Origin: Megascapheus bottae
Lineage: Eukaryota > Chordata > Mammalia > Rodentia > Geomyidae
Direction: 5' to 3'
NCBI GenBank assembly: GCA_024803745.1
Contig: JANJXV010000014.1
Span: 2,465,001-2,529,000, forward strand
DNA: 64,000 bases
Shown here: piece by piece, positions 37,938 through 50,342 of the stretch
Position numbering within the stretch: the first letter of the stretch is position 1
How the letters are laid out: each line of letters begins with the position of its first letter
Made by a program: the position numbers and the translations under genes
Notes under the pieces: model-generated
The model's database searches: none
What the model was told of the DNA's origin: nothing
The model's input: the letters and a program-made list of their open reading frames with translations, nothing else

Positions 37938-38774
37938 GAGTCATATTTTTTAACCAAATTGGTATTATTCCAAACTTCTATCATATAGTAATATGCATGT
38001 AATTATATACAATTCATAAAATATACTCTAAAAAACTATATTAGTAATTCATGTGCCTGAGGCAATTAATATGACAAATATTCAAGTATTGTGGGATTTT
38101 AATATTATGTTTCCAGGAGTAAAAATGAATCCAGTTATTAAAACATTTAAGCTCTTGGAGCACCAATAAATGTCAATGGTCTGAGCAAAACTTGGAATCC
38201 TGAGTAAAATACTTCAGAGTGTGTTCCATGTAACAGCCACTCAAAGATCATGCCCAGGAAACCTGCTAACAGCATTTCCACATGTGATCATTTAAATTTG
38301 TCCTAATGAACATGAGAAACTGATCTTTGAAGTGGCCCCTGGTGAGATTCCACTTGGTCTTAACACCATTCTGAAAGGGTTTACAGACTGCAAATAAGGA
38401 TCTTGTTTAATTTATGGAAGTGGATTTGCACCTTCTCTATGTTAGGTTAACAAAACAAAACAAAACATCAAAACTGAAACAATAGAATTCCCTTTATTTT
38501 TCCTGCAGCCCTAGATAACCATTGAAAATGACTACAAATACAAATGGCCTGATTCTTTATGACTTTACTGAGACTTGTATTTTGTATTTAAGATCAATGT
38601 ATATTAAGATTAGTGTATAAAGCAAAATTAAGTTCATGGTGAAGAGATTTGTGTTGAATGTCCCAGGGATGTTTATTTTGAACAAGAGTTAATTCTGGTA
38701 GTATCTGAAAAAGATAAAAGCCACAAAATAAAAAAATTATCATGTAAAAGTTTGGTCATAAGAGACAAACTTTT

Positions 38775-38798
38775 TGTGTGTGTGTGTGTGTGTGTGTA
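38775..38798 (+). repeat. (GT)n microsatellite
   Basis: Twelve GT units at the tail end of the next SINE. Confidence 0.85.
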
Positions 38799-38802
38799 TG
38801 TA

Positions 38803-38966
38803 TGCCAGTAGTGAGGCTTGAACTCAGGGTCTAGGCATTGTCCCTTACTGTTTTTGCTCAAGGCTGGCATTATCCCATTTGAATCAGAACTCCACTTCTG
38901 GCATGGTCCTATATCTCAGCCACCTAAGTAGCTAGGATTACGGGTATGAGTCCTGGTGCCCAGGAC
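38803..38966 (-). mobile_element. B1-like composite SINE, internally deleted
   Basis: Reverse-oriented; right monomer present (GAGGCTTGAACTCAGGGTCT) but the AATTGGAGATAAGAG block is missing before the B1-like head complement. Confidence 0.7.
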
Positions 38967-40785
38967 ATTACCAAACCTGAAAACGCTACTAAATCTAAAA
39001 AAAAAAAAAATCAATGAGTATGTACTGTAGATTTCACAGATGACTAAGGACCCGTGGAATATCCTGGATTAAGTCGACTGAACTTTTGCTCTACTGATTT
39101 GAGCACAGGTAAAGATAAAGCTCTGATTTCATTTGCCCCCCATCCAACTCTCTGTGCCTCAGGTGTCACTCATTCACCTGGATTCCAGGTTTGTTAATTT
39201 TTCTACCTCATTTCATCAGTTTCCTGAAAATAGGAACCAGGTTTAAATGACATCTGAATGACTCAGACCATCTACCAAAGCACTCTGTCCAAATGGGCAC
39301 AGAAAACATTATGTACTTTACTATGTAATTTTAGCCAGATTTTTGAAATAAAGAGGTGAGATATGAAACTATGAAACATATCTTTCTAAGTCATCTTTAT
39401 ATCATGTGTGTAGAGAGGAAAATCTGCTTATTTAGGAGCCAGAACTGCAGAAACATCACTACATGTATCCTTTGAGTGGAGGTAAAAAAACAGGTAAGTT
39501 AGAGATACTTGTTACTTATACAAGTCACAAAACACTAGAGTCCGAGCTTCAAAAAATTAGTGATTCTACATTAAATTTAAATAGGCTGGGATAAACGCAA
39601 AAGGTGAGGAAGGAATTGGATAAGAAGCATGAAAGTAAAAATGAAATTAGCATCAGTGTGGACAGGATGATTCTATTAAAGGCCAGAATGCCATCTGTTG
39701 AAGTTGTATGTGTAATTTTGCCATATAGTCTGAATTATTGTAATCCACTTTATTCTAATAGCTCTTTATTTCCCCCAAGAACATCTGCCAATCTCTTTAT
39801 CAAAATGGTATTCTTATCTTCCAGGAAACCAAACTGCTTTATATCTCTCTCACAACAGGAAGAGTCTTCAAGAACTTTTGTCTATAACTGAGATATTGTC
39901 ATTTGTTTGTTTCTTATTTGTGTGTTTAACTTTTCACTTACTAGTGGCTGGTAGAAAATTAAAGATTAAATGGAAATAGCTTTAGAAGGAAAAGATGCAG
40001 ATGAATGAATAATTGAAATAAATGTGATCACTGCTGTAGAGAAAGCAAAAGAAGAATAAATGAAGTACTAATAGTTTAGAATCATCCTCTGATTGTTGTA
40101 CTTAAATTTTCTTCATAGCTTGATTCCTCTTAAATCAAATATTTACTCTCTTAGTCCTCTATTCTTAACTGCAACCTGACCTCAATATCTATCATGTCCC
40201 TTACTATATTTTTGTGATAGAATAGGTTCTTACAAAATGTTCCTTTCAAACATGGATGAAAGAGATGACATTCTACAGGGTGAAGAGGAATAAAGGGCTT
40301 ACTTTTCCCAGGAAAGCAGAGAGTCTTCAATGTGGTATGATCTGTGCACTGATACTTTATTGAGGAGATAGTAGAAATTAACCAGACCAAGAGAAATGTT
40401 AGACCAAGTATCCATTGGAAACCAGAATGAGAAGGTAGGAATTCATGAACTTATAGTGGGACAGACAATATAAAGGGATTGTTATCCCTGAAGGGTAGAT
40501 GTGAGGCCGGGGATTGCAAGTATCTACAGAACATGTGGCTGGGGAGGGACAGGATTTGGTAAAATGCTGAACACTTCCTTCAGAGAGGCAAAATGAGCCT
40601 CCAAATACTTGTGAACAGCTGAAGACCAGAGCAGATGTGTTCTTCAAGTTAATGACGATGTGAAGGTGTGCTTTATATGTCTTCAGAAATGCCCTTTGCT
40701 TACTGTAAGGTTGTTAGACTCCAGAACATGATAGCAGTCATTTGGAAATGAGGAACATGCCACTGGTAAGAAAACAGAAAATCAC

Positions 40786-40919
40786 CTTCCATGACGACAA
40801 GCCGTGTAGACTGTACCCTCCTCGCTGCCAACCACGAAGTTATTGACGTCTCCTGTCGGGAAAGCCATTCCGGTAACAGCAACAGACTTGGACTTATTGT
40901 ACACCAGCTCCATGCTCTC
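40786..40919 (-). CDS. DYNC1I1: DYNC1I1 internal exon C (WD40 propeller)
   Basis: The exon is 134 bp, starting in phase 0 with [18 protein letters not shown] and ending within a serine codon after VYTACRHG (codon AG|C completed by exon D). It carries a propeller blade that lacks a classic WD dipeptide but has the typical [12 protein letters not shown] strand pair. The acceptor is TTTTGGTAG with CT at 40920-40921 and a modest pyrimidine tract. The donor is GTGATT at 40780-40785, with T instead of G at +5. Both splice sites therefore look weaker than those of the other four exons. Skipping this exon alone would shift the frame, but skipping C and D together (279 bp) would not. The coding sequence is intact. 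Confidence 0.95.
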
Positions 40920-41668
40920 CTACCAAAACACGGTGTGGTTACATTTCCATCTGTCAACTCCGCACCATGCCAAAGATAGCATGGAAAAATCATTTGGCTA
41001 AAGCATCTGTTTGCTTTTCACACAGCGTTACAAAAGGCCCCAGCGGTGCCAGAAACCACGCTTTACTGCCCCTGACATTCATGCTGCTGTGTATCTTTGG
41101 TTTCAGGCCGGCTGGATTTCATCAGCCTGTGCTGCTGCTTCCTAAGTCAGGCAGAGATGACAGGTGAGAGTTTGGAAACTAATGGTCCAGAAACTAAAGA
41201 TAATACTGTAATGATTACACTTGTCAGCTCTGGGCTTTAATAAAACACACAATACCCTTGTATTTACAAACATTTTCAAAATCAATTGTTCATGAGAATA
41301 CACATGTATTAATATCAGATGTACTAAGCACATTTGTCAAAGCATGACTGTACGTCTTCTGTGGACTGAAACCAGAAAATTGTCACCCAGGTCATAAAAA
41401 CCAGATTTCAACAGGAACTAGACTTCATGAAGGGCAGACCTGCTGAGTGATGTTTAAATACGTGTTAAGCATAGTAGATGAGAATCTTTATTTCATTTTA
41501 TATGAAAATGCTTTGTTAGCTTGGGAATTTGATGATATTTCAAATGACATACTGCTAAAAGAAGAGTTGTTACATATAATCAATGTACCTGAGTATTTCT
41601 GGCTATTGACTTTAGAGAATTTTGTATATCTAAATTTAATTTAAAAAATCAGTCTGGGCTATCATAAC

Positions 41669-41670
<2 letters not shown>

Positions 41671-41727
<57 letters not shown>
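41671..41727 (+). repeat. (TG)n microsatellite
   Basis: A 57 bp uninterrupted TG run beside an ID-type SINE. Confidence 0.93.
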
Positions 41728-41728
<1 letters not shown>

Positions 41729-41729
<1 letters not shown>

Positions 41730-41800
41730 CTGGTGATGGAAGCTAAGGCCTCATACTTGCTAGGCAAGCACTCTACCACTTGAGCTATACACAGTCCCAT
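41729..41800 (-). mobile_element. ID-type SINE
   Basis: Complement of one ID monomer (GCTAGGCAAGCACTCTACCA), with the TG run standing where the tail would be. Confidence 0.65.
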
Positions 41801-43417
41801 TGTAATTTCATGGGATTGTGGTTTTTTAGTGCAAACAGATCAGGCCATTTCAATTAAGGAGTCTATGACTTGGAAATTCATGCCTACAGTTTGTAGCCAT
41901 GCTGACTATGAGGGTTTTTGACATGTTCTACGTGTAATGAGCCTATTAAGCTAACGGAAAGGATGCTGTGTCAATGCACTGCACAAAACAGTATTAGCTA
42001 GATGGTTGGTTCCATGTATAAGTAAGTTAGCAACAAGGATGGTAATGTCTCTTGGTTGACTACTTTGAGAGAGAAAGAAACCAGAGTGATTCTGGGATGC
42101 CCCTATTCTTCCTTCCATCCCCAGAGACCATGCCATGAAATTCTTAATCTCTGTGCAGAGACAGGCGTCTGTGGGAAAGCTAACACTAATAAAAATGATC
42201 TCGGAGCTCCCGCACCACTGGTTTAACCTAAACAAACACATGTCTAATCAGTGAAATGGGGAATTAAAAATTCCTAAATTGAGGGTTTGCTCTTATATCT
42301 GTTTATAATCTCCATGCTTTAAAAAGAAAACAATACATTGCTGAGAAATGTAAGACAAAACCATAAAATATTCACACACAATTCCAGGCCTGTATAATGT
42401 TAAAGATCAGCAAAACCAGGAACTTAAATTGTAAGCAGCTTATTAGCACTCTCTCTTTCCCCCCCCTAAAATTATATAAAGAATTTACTTAATTTCAGTA
42501 CTCTCTACAGCTTAAGGACTTTCCATTTTTCCTTCGCATTTTGGAACTTTAATGTCTTCTAAAATTGAGTGAGAGACATTCTAGAGATGTTATTCCAGGA
42601 AAGGGAAGGGGGATGTTGAAATTAAAAAAAAAATCGCTAGATATTTTAAAAAAATTGCGGGACATTCTTCATACACTGTATTAAAAGCAATAACAATGAG
42701 CTTCACACAAAGAAGTGTAAATAAAGTATGTGGCATATGTATGCATGTTGGTGTCTAGGCATGCATACATACATGTGTACATACTGAAATTTGCATTTAA
42801 ATGCCTGCCTCCAGAATTCTTTTTTCCCACTCTTGCTCCTTTGTTTGGTTTCCATTACTGCAATCAGTAGTGGTTTGGAAACACTGAAACATTTTCATTT
42901 TCAAATTCTCATTTGTTGAGCACAAAAAAAGGCAAGAACCATACTAATAAACATTCTGGAGTGGAAAACAGATGGCTAAACAAATTCTTCATACACACAG
43001 GTGGTTTTTTACGGTACAGAAACAAGCAAGGACTGGGATTTCTGTATTCCTTTTCTTCAGAGCTAGCATCCATAATGGATGACTCTGCTGAGCTCCAACC
43101 TCATTTGTATTTGTTTTACCACGTTGACAAACCAGTATAATTCATACTACAGGCAACTTCCATAATGACTGAGCTTTAAAGCAGATTATTCATTTTCACT
43201 TGAAAGTGACCTAAGGCTTAGCATATTATAATAATTACAAGATTTGTGGTAAAGGAAATGGGTTTTGGCTTCTAGAAGAGAAGCCCTCTTTCAAGGGCAT
43301 CCATTGATTTTTACCTCCTATATGATGTGATGTGGTTTGCCTTTTGGAACTATATCCTATGCAGTAGGTGCCTCTGCTAGCCAGATTGTCCTGTCATGTA
43401 AGGTAAAGCGGACCTAC

Positions 43418-43531
43418 CTGTGGAGTTGAGAGCATGTCCAGGCTCCAGGAACACATTTTACCATCAGTAGAGACAGTGATGAGGTTGTGAGCATTCTGGG
43501 TCCCCACAACATTTACACAGTACACAGGATG
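43418..43531 (-). CDS. DYNC1I1: DYNC1I1 internal exon B (WD40 propeller)
   Basis: The exon is 114 bp and 38 codons, phase 0 at both ends, running from [16 protein letters not shown] to SLDMLSTPQ. It continues exon A directly (AAHT then HPVYC). The blade has the usual GH-like start (HPVYCVNV) and a WD-type end ([10 protein letters not shown]). The acceptor is TTTTGCAG with CT at 43532-43533 on the plus strand, and the donor is GTAGGT at 43412-43417. The [12 protein letters not shown] wording fits DYNC1I1, whereas I2 has ISISTDGKICSW as I recall it. The exon is intact, and being a multiple of three it could be skipped without a frameshift, though nothing here shows that it is. Confidence 0.95.
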
Positions 43532-43991
43532 CTGCAAAATCATCCACGTGAAGGATCAGGGGAAGACATGAAGGGAAATTATTACACTGGAACGTCAAAC
43601 AAGCCAAGATCCAAAGAGTGATGTAATTCTACAACAATCCAAGCCTGAGGCCAGTTGCCACTTTTGATTTCAATCTAAAAAACACTGGCAGCAACAAAAA
43701 GTAGTGGAAATGGTTACAAACCTCACCTTGCTCAGTCCGATATAATGCAACTAAACTGCAAGGAGCTAGGGAAAAGGAAGACTAATGGGGCAGGAACAAC
43801 CAGGGAGGTACATTTGGATTCTGCATATAGGCCCCACCACACAGTGTAGCTTCTAAGTTCAATGTGAGAGATGGCAAAATACAGTTTTCAAACTTTTGGA
43901 ATGAACGTGTTGTTAATTCTAGACCGCAATCAATCGCAGCCCCATGGCCAAACATTTATTAGCATCCTTTTTAAAAACCAGCTATTTATTT

Positions 43992-44118
43992 ATTTTTGTG
44001 CCAGCATTGGGGGCTTGAATTCAAGTTCTCACTTGGCTTTAGCTCAAAGCTAGTGCTCTATCACCTGAACTATACCTCCACTACTTGATTTTGGCTGGTT
44101 CACTGGAGATAGGATATT
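43992..44118 (-). mobile_element. Composite SINE remnant
   Basis: Reverse-oriented right monomer and the start of the linker (GGGGCTTGAATTCAAGTTCT; TTCACTGGAGATAGGATA); the B1-like head is missing. Confidence 0.6.
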
Positions 44119-44945
44119 TTAATTTTGGAGCGATATGGGTGGTGAAATTATTTGTAAAATGTACCTAGTAAGACAAAATTAGGTTACTTAATGTTACTAA
44201 AAACTAGGATGATAGATGTCTTTCACAGTAACAAGAAAGCTTAGCTTTGGACAGGATTGGAAAGGTCATTTACATAGCCTGGGGATGCCAAGCAAGGAGG
44301 TGTAGTGTTTTGTTGTAACTCTTGTAGATTATCCTCCTCTGAAGAAATTTTATGGGGTAGGCTGAAACCATTTGCAGTTGTATCAAGCAGAGAGTTAAAC
44401 ACCAAATGGGAGGTTAGTGTAGCATAACGTAGTAGCAATTTCGGTTAGACTTCAGGCAGCTAAGCCACCAGTGGCCAAACCACAACTCACTTGAAGCTTT
44501 TCTATGTGAACAGCTGAAAGTCTAGGTCTTACTCTTGATGAGTTACTATCCTTACTACAGAGCCACAATGACATTGAAATAATCTTTCACATGGGCAAGC
44601 TGATATTATATAAAGGGTGCTTCTCAGACTATTATTATCATATAAGCTTCTGGTCAGACAGAGTAGCAATAATCATCTATTAGAACTACTCATCTGCCTC
44701 ATCCAAGAACCAGTTCAAACTCCATTTAAACCATTTTCTTAAACAGCAGCCAATTTTAATCCTAACTTCTGGGAAGTTTTACCTTCCACAAATGGGGATC
44801 ATAAAGGTTCAAAAAGGTACTTTTAGTGCAGGGCTCTATGAGGTCAAATAAAATGAGTCAAACTATACAATTATTTGAATATAGAATGTTGCTTTGTTTA
44901 TCCTGTCCCTGGCCTATAAATGTTGCCTTAATGTAAATATCACCA

Positions 44946-44965
44946 AATCCTTCAGTTGAAGGATT
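44946..44965. other. Near-perfect 20 bp palindrome
   Basis: AATCCTTCA-GT-TGAAGGATT has 9 bp arms with a 2 bp centre. No element attached. Confidence 0.7.
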
Positions 44966-45860
44966 CCTGAGTCCAACCTTCCACATCCATTTTCTCCTTT
45001 AAATGTGCCATCATTTACTTGAGTTCCTCTAAAACTGACATTCTAAGAATGAAACTGACAATTTATAGTATGATTGTAGACTATGGAAATATGAGTAATA
45101 CCAAACTGACACTTCTTGGGTGGTATTAGCCACACCTTAACATTATGTCTCTTTTTGTGACAAGTATATCATGATTTTCATTCATGCTGACAATTAGCTG
45201 AGTCTTATAGCTTTCTTATGTCATATTCCTATTGTCAACCTAAGTGGATGTACAGTGATAAGTACAGCTGAGATTTGAAATTGTTCTCCTGATCAAGTGT
45301 TTAGATGTCAAGGGAACTGATGTGAATGCAACTATAGACAGTGTTCCTTCTGTAAGTGTGGTGTTGTGGAACTTGAAGCTGTATGTAATCAAAGCTTAAC
45401 TCCAAGGTTCACAGTATATAAAGCCCTGAAAATCAAACAAAAGGATGGTTGTTACAGATTCCCACCTAAAAACAGCAGATTTAGTAATGAATGAGCAGTT
45501 CAAAAGCTTCACTGTTTTGATTCAGTCTGGCTGATCCAAGAGGATACTACACTGAATTGACCTCACTTTATCCTCATGAATGAAAAGTATGGCCCAAGCA
45601 CTGCAAACTTCTCTTCAACCACTGACTCACAACACAAATCACAAAACTCAAAAGGATCAGGACTTCTCAGTGGGCATTAGGAAGAGAGGAAAAATTTAGG
45701 AGAAACATAAGCCAAATATTCTTTGTTTTATTTAATCAGTATTAGTACCAGTCTGTACTTTTCTGAGTAATAAATCTTACTTAAAAGAAGAGATGTAAAG
45801 AAATCTCCACAGAAGACACTGGGGAATACTTAGTGGAGAAAGCTCTCTCTCTTTCTCTTT

Positions 45861-45890
45861 CACACATGCACGTGTGCGCGCGCCCGCGCC

Positions 45891-45931
<41 letters not shown>
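45861..45931 (+). repeat. Alternating CA/CG tract
   Basis: CACGTGTGCGCGCGCCCGCGCC-like start followed by about 19 CA units. Mostly alternating purine-pyrimidine, hence prone to the Z-DNA form. Confidence 0.85.
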
Positions 45932-45933
<2 letters not shown>

Positions 45934-47587
45934 CTTAACTTAATGAAAGAAAAAAAAAACAACAGGATAGCTTATTTTTCCAGTATAGATGCCAGATTGT
46001 TTTTGTTTATTCTAGGAATAAACTTACTGTGTGGCAGAAGGATTTTGTTCTAATTATGATTTCCTGTTGTCCCAAATGCATATGTGTGGTGAGTGTGAAA
46101 GGAAATTAGTGAGTAATCTGTGGTGGGCCTCTTTTCCCTTTTTGATCCTGGTACTAATCAACCAGGCAATAATAGAAGTTGAAAGACAAACAAAAAATTA
46201 ACTGGTCACATTTAGATATGGATTAGACAAAACACAGCAAAAATGGAGAAGAAATTTGGTTTTGCATTATTTTTGAACAGAACCAACACCCTTTACCTTG
46301 ATAATAGTAGCATTTTATTGTGATGGCAAATTCTTAGGTTACTTGGGAAAGAATTATTAACTCTTTGGAAGAACCCCTGGATCTGGATACCTTCTATAGC
46401 TTATTGCTAAATATTCTAACATTTGGAGTTATAGTTTTTGACATTTTCACAAGGTATGTTCACAAATGCACCAGAGATTCACATGGGGGCAAGAAATGCT
46501 TTCTCGCTAGCTGAGAAAACATCTGCATGAAGTACAACTTCTCCTGGGCCACAATTTTCTGTTATTAGGCTGGAGAAAGGGTGGGTAAGAGTAATTTCTC
46601 AAGATTCCAAAGAACTGGCTTCACCTGCATATGTCTTTGTTGTCAATCAAAATTAGGAGTGACTGGGTATTTGTCATTTTCCATTGTCAAACTTAGAAGA
46701 GCAGAAGAATCTTCCTCCTCCTGTTCTTAGCTAAAACAGCTAGCAGTCCCTTTTCAAGCCAGAATGCTTTTGAGGGCACCAGATGAAATAAGTGGATCAA
46801 CCACTTTAAGGAAATGGAAAACTGTGGAGCTGTATCCTTGGGCATAAATTGGGCATTTCAGAAAAAGAACATCACCTATCCCGAATGTCAAGGAAGCAAG
46901 GATTGACAGAGACATGTCTGTCTTCTCATTCCTAACAATTGCTATACACACCTGTCATTCACTTAAAGGAAATGACAGAGCAGTTGTCTTATGAACACCG
47001 TACTGAACCTCTTCTACTAAATTATGGGTAATGGTTTTGAGATGTTGACTTTTAACCCTAGGGATTATATTGTCACTGTAGACTTTATGTTAAGGCTTAT
47101 ACCACACATTCCAGAATTTAAAGTCATAGCACTCCCTCAAATCACAAACAGGAAAGATCTGTTGCAAATGTTCCATATATCATCCTTAAGCATGAAGTCT
47201 TATACTTTATGGTCTGTTTTAAAATAATTTCCACGTCATAATATAAATGTGAAGTGTTGCTTTAGAAATAATTCCAGGGCTCTCGTCTAAAATTCCGCGG
47301 TGCCTTTTATTTTCATTTGTTTTTGTTTAGTTTTAACCTCTTCACCAGAGGAGAGTTTTTGGGAGACATCAGAGGAGAGTTTTTCTAGGTGCTAGATCTT
47401 GCAGATTAAAATATGTCCCTAAAGCTAATGCTTCCTTCACTTACTCTTCTCTTGGTTTAACTTAGGACACAATCACCATCAAGCAGATACTTTGAGCTTG
47501 CGTTTACTGTCAAAACCTGTATTATATGAGCCTTATTGTTGTAGTCTTTCCCTTTCAGGAATTGTGTAGCTGTTAGAGATGACTCAC

Positions 47588-47734
47588 TGTGTGTGCAGCA
47601 GCTGATAAGGGTGTCCGCTGGACAGGGGTCCTTCGATGACTTCGGTTGTCCCAGAGGACAATCTGGCCAGAGTAAGTCCCACCAACCACCAAGTTAGGAT
47701 GGAAACGTGCAAAGCAGACGGACATCACCGAGGA
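47588..47734 (-). CDS. DYNC1I1: DYNC1I1 internal exon A (WD40 propeller)
   Basis: Cytoplasmic dynein 1 intermediate chain 1 bridges the dynein heavy chains to light chains and to dynactin p150; its C-terminal WD40 propeller docks on the heavy-chain tail. This exon is 147 bp and encodes 49 residues, from [14 protein letters not shown] to TPLSAAAHT. It is read on the minus strand with phase-0 ends. The acceptor is a strong pyrimidine tract ending CTCCCCAG (47735 upward) and the donor is GTGAGT at 47582-47587. One propeller blade is visible, ending GQIVLWDN. The SHRRTPVQ stretch is the I1 form; I2 has SNKRTPVQ, as I recall the family. No frameshift or stop is present. It is the first (most 5') exon visible; the preceding exon, which should end in the VFHCQ-like stretch, is not in the window. 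Confidence 0.96.
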
Positions 47735-50251
47735 CTGGGGAGAAAAAAGGAGAGACATACACTGCAGAATGCACTATTTTCTGGAATACACTGTGGAAAC
47801 TGCTGTAGAATACATACTTTTCTTTTGTTTCATCCTGACAGGAAAAAATCAGTTTAGTAAGCCTTAGTAAGTCTTGAAAAACTTAGTAAGTCTTGAAATG
47901 GTGACATGTATCGTTAGTAGGAAATTTTGTACATCAGCACAGGACTTTCTTTTGAGAGGTCAGCCAATGGTTTACCCCCTGCAATTTGAAATTTGAAGTC
48001 TTGGCCATGTCATCAAATAGGCATAAAACCTATCTTGAGTCCATCACTGTTCTGTGGTCTGTAAAGTTTGCTCTATGGACAGTTCCCATATCTCAAGTGG
48101 AATTCCAATAGAATCAATATTAATTTCCCATGAGACCCTTGCGAAGCAAATCTTTACTCTGAAAGGCAAGGCCACATCAGGTTATAACATGTGCAGTTCT
48201 GGGAAAGGCAGAGTAATTCTAGCTTCAAGTACTTTAACATGGGATGTTTTTCCTTTTTTTTTTTTGGCTTAATCTAGACTTCTAGGAAGTATACCAGCCT
48301 CAGACTGATCCAACTAGCTCCTCCCAATATTCCTTCATCTCCCATGGGCATTCTCCTTGACCTTTATCCTGCCCACTTCAGACAATTCTTAATGTTATCC
48401 TTTGCCTATTATAAAAAACAGCCCCAAATGGATTTCAGTTCAACTCTGCCATGGTCTGTCACAGCATCACAAATGTGGCTTCTGAAAATCCACAAAAGAC
48501 AACTGGGATCTGGGCTCCTGGTAACTATGGTTACTACGAAATTACTTAGTGGATGCACTTAAAATCAGACAAGCCATGGTGCCACTATGTTAAGCCCTTT
48601 TAAATTTCTGCAATGCTTTCCATATTGCCAGGTTATCATTTGCTTTCTTTTACATGCATTTGATTTTGTTCAGTTATGTTCAAGGAATAGTCAATGAGAA
48701 TTTACTATGTACAAGAAAGGCACATAGCAGGTGTGGCAAGGGGTGAAGTGAGGGGGAGATTTGCTTTAGAGAAAGGGAGAAGAGGACAGTAAAGGTAGTT
48801 GGGGACATCTCCTGGGAAGGATGTAGGATACTTGTTATCTATGTGGAAACTCCAGCCACCAAAGAGAAGAAACAGGCATTTCTGAGAAAGGCATACAATA
48901 TTAAAAAAGAATGAGAGGAGGAAGAAAAACAGAGATAGTTGAATGAATGACCTATAGTATGATATGAGCCTTGGAAAGAGCCTTGAAAGGAGCAGCTAAG
49001 AAGTTTAGCTGAAGTGGCCTCAAATGGCACTATTTGGTGTTTATTCCTGAGGACAATGGTGAAAAGTCATAAATTGATGAAAAAAACACAGATGAAGGTT
49101 GATGTCTATAACTGATAAGCCCAAAAAATAGTGATTAAAGAAAAATAATACCACATTTTTTTCTGACTGGTAAGCTAATGTCCATTTTTGACAAATACAA
49201 AAAAAGATCTAATAGCCTTTCACTTCAGAGTCAGACTCAGACTCACAGATATTCTGAGGTAAGATAAAGAATGTAGACTACTTTCAATGCCATGTTTGCC
49301 TATTTTCAATGATTTTCAGTTCCAATTTCTTGAACATGGTTCGATGAAGAACATACCCATGCCCCAATCTGGTTTTCATAAAGCTCAAGAATAACTCTCA
49401 ATAATGACACTGAATTAAAGAAAAAGAAAATAATTCTGGTTAGCTTCTTGTTTTACACATCCCACAGAAATGATTCTTAGTTTTCAATTGATGAAATTCT
49501 TATGTTGCATGAACTGTGTTGGGAATTTTTTAAAGGCTTCAGAGAGACTTAAAGTTATCCAGGTGCAATCAACAATTAAATTTGCCCCTGCTAAAATCAA
49601 TATGGGAAAAGGAATGTCATACAATTGGGGGGAAAATCCAGAATTCAACCACTTGATTGCTTTTGTATTTTAGTTAAATCTCAGAAAATATTCTAAATCT
49701 TTATAGTTTATTGAGACACTACAATAGAGCAAACCAAAGAGTATATTTCTATGAAACTGAAACACATAGTTTGCGATCAATTAGAATCCAGTTCAACCAG
49801 GTGAAAACGCTAATACTTATTTGTTCATTTATTCATTCAGTCATTCATTAATTCATCAAAGACTTAGTGTACTAAACCATTTCAAATATCACAACCCCCC
49901 ATATCTAGAATTCAGAATTCTATTTAAATTTGATAAGCAGTGAAATTCATGCTGAAAAAGGAATCATACTTTGGGGTACTAGAATTTTGTGACCAGAGTT
50001 TACTTTATATTTAAAAACCAATTTCTATAAAATCATGAGCAATAAGAACATAATTAAAACAAAAAAATTATCTTCCCAAGGATTCCACCTTCTCTCCTGA
50101 CCCCGCCCAATCTCTCAAGTTACCTAGTTACATTTTCATGTACAAGCATTGAATTTTATAACTGTATTCACCCACTCTCTTCTTTTCAGACAAATTACTT
50201 TTCTTATGTCTGGAAGATGAAGAATAGTTTGACCTTCAGTTTCATTTTTCT

Positions 50252-50342
50252 ATGAGACAAAACTTCTCTAGGTAGCCCAGGTTGGCTTAGAATTTGTGAT
50301 CCTTGAGAACAGATTACAGTTACGCATCACTATTTCAAGCAG
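50252..50342 (-). mobile_element. B1/7SL-type SINE remnant
   Basis: GTAGCCCAGGTTGGCTTAGA with GAGACAAAACTTCTCTAG before it matches the complement of a rodent B1 element. Old. Confidence 0.5.

Larger units (their letters stand above)
36586..40785 (-). other. DYNC1I1: DYNC1I1 intron between exons C and D
   Basis: A 4.2 kb phase-2 intron. It carries B1-like, IDL-type and truncated L1 insertions between 36.8 and 39.0 kb. The 39000-40780 part has no recognised repeat apart from a short A-run and no coding signal that I can support. Confidence 0.88.
40920..43417 (-). other. DYNC1I1: DYNC1I1 intron between exons B and C
   Basis: A 2.5 kb phase-0 intron. The only repeats seen are a (TG)n run and an adjoining ID-type SINE at 41.67-41.80 kb. 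The rest is single-copy AT-rich sequence with no supported gene. Confidence 0.88.
43532..47587 (-). other. DYNC1I1: DYNC1I1 intron between exons A and B
   Basis: A 4.06 kb phase-0 intron. It holds one degraded SINE near 44.0 kb, a (CA)n/(CG)n tract near 45.9 kb and a short palindrome at 44946-44965. The remainder is unremarkable single-copy DNA. Confidence 0.88.
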
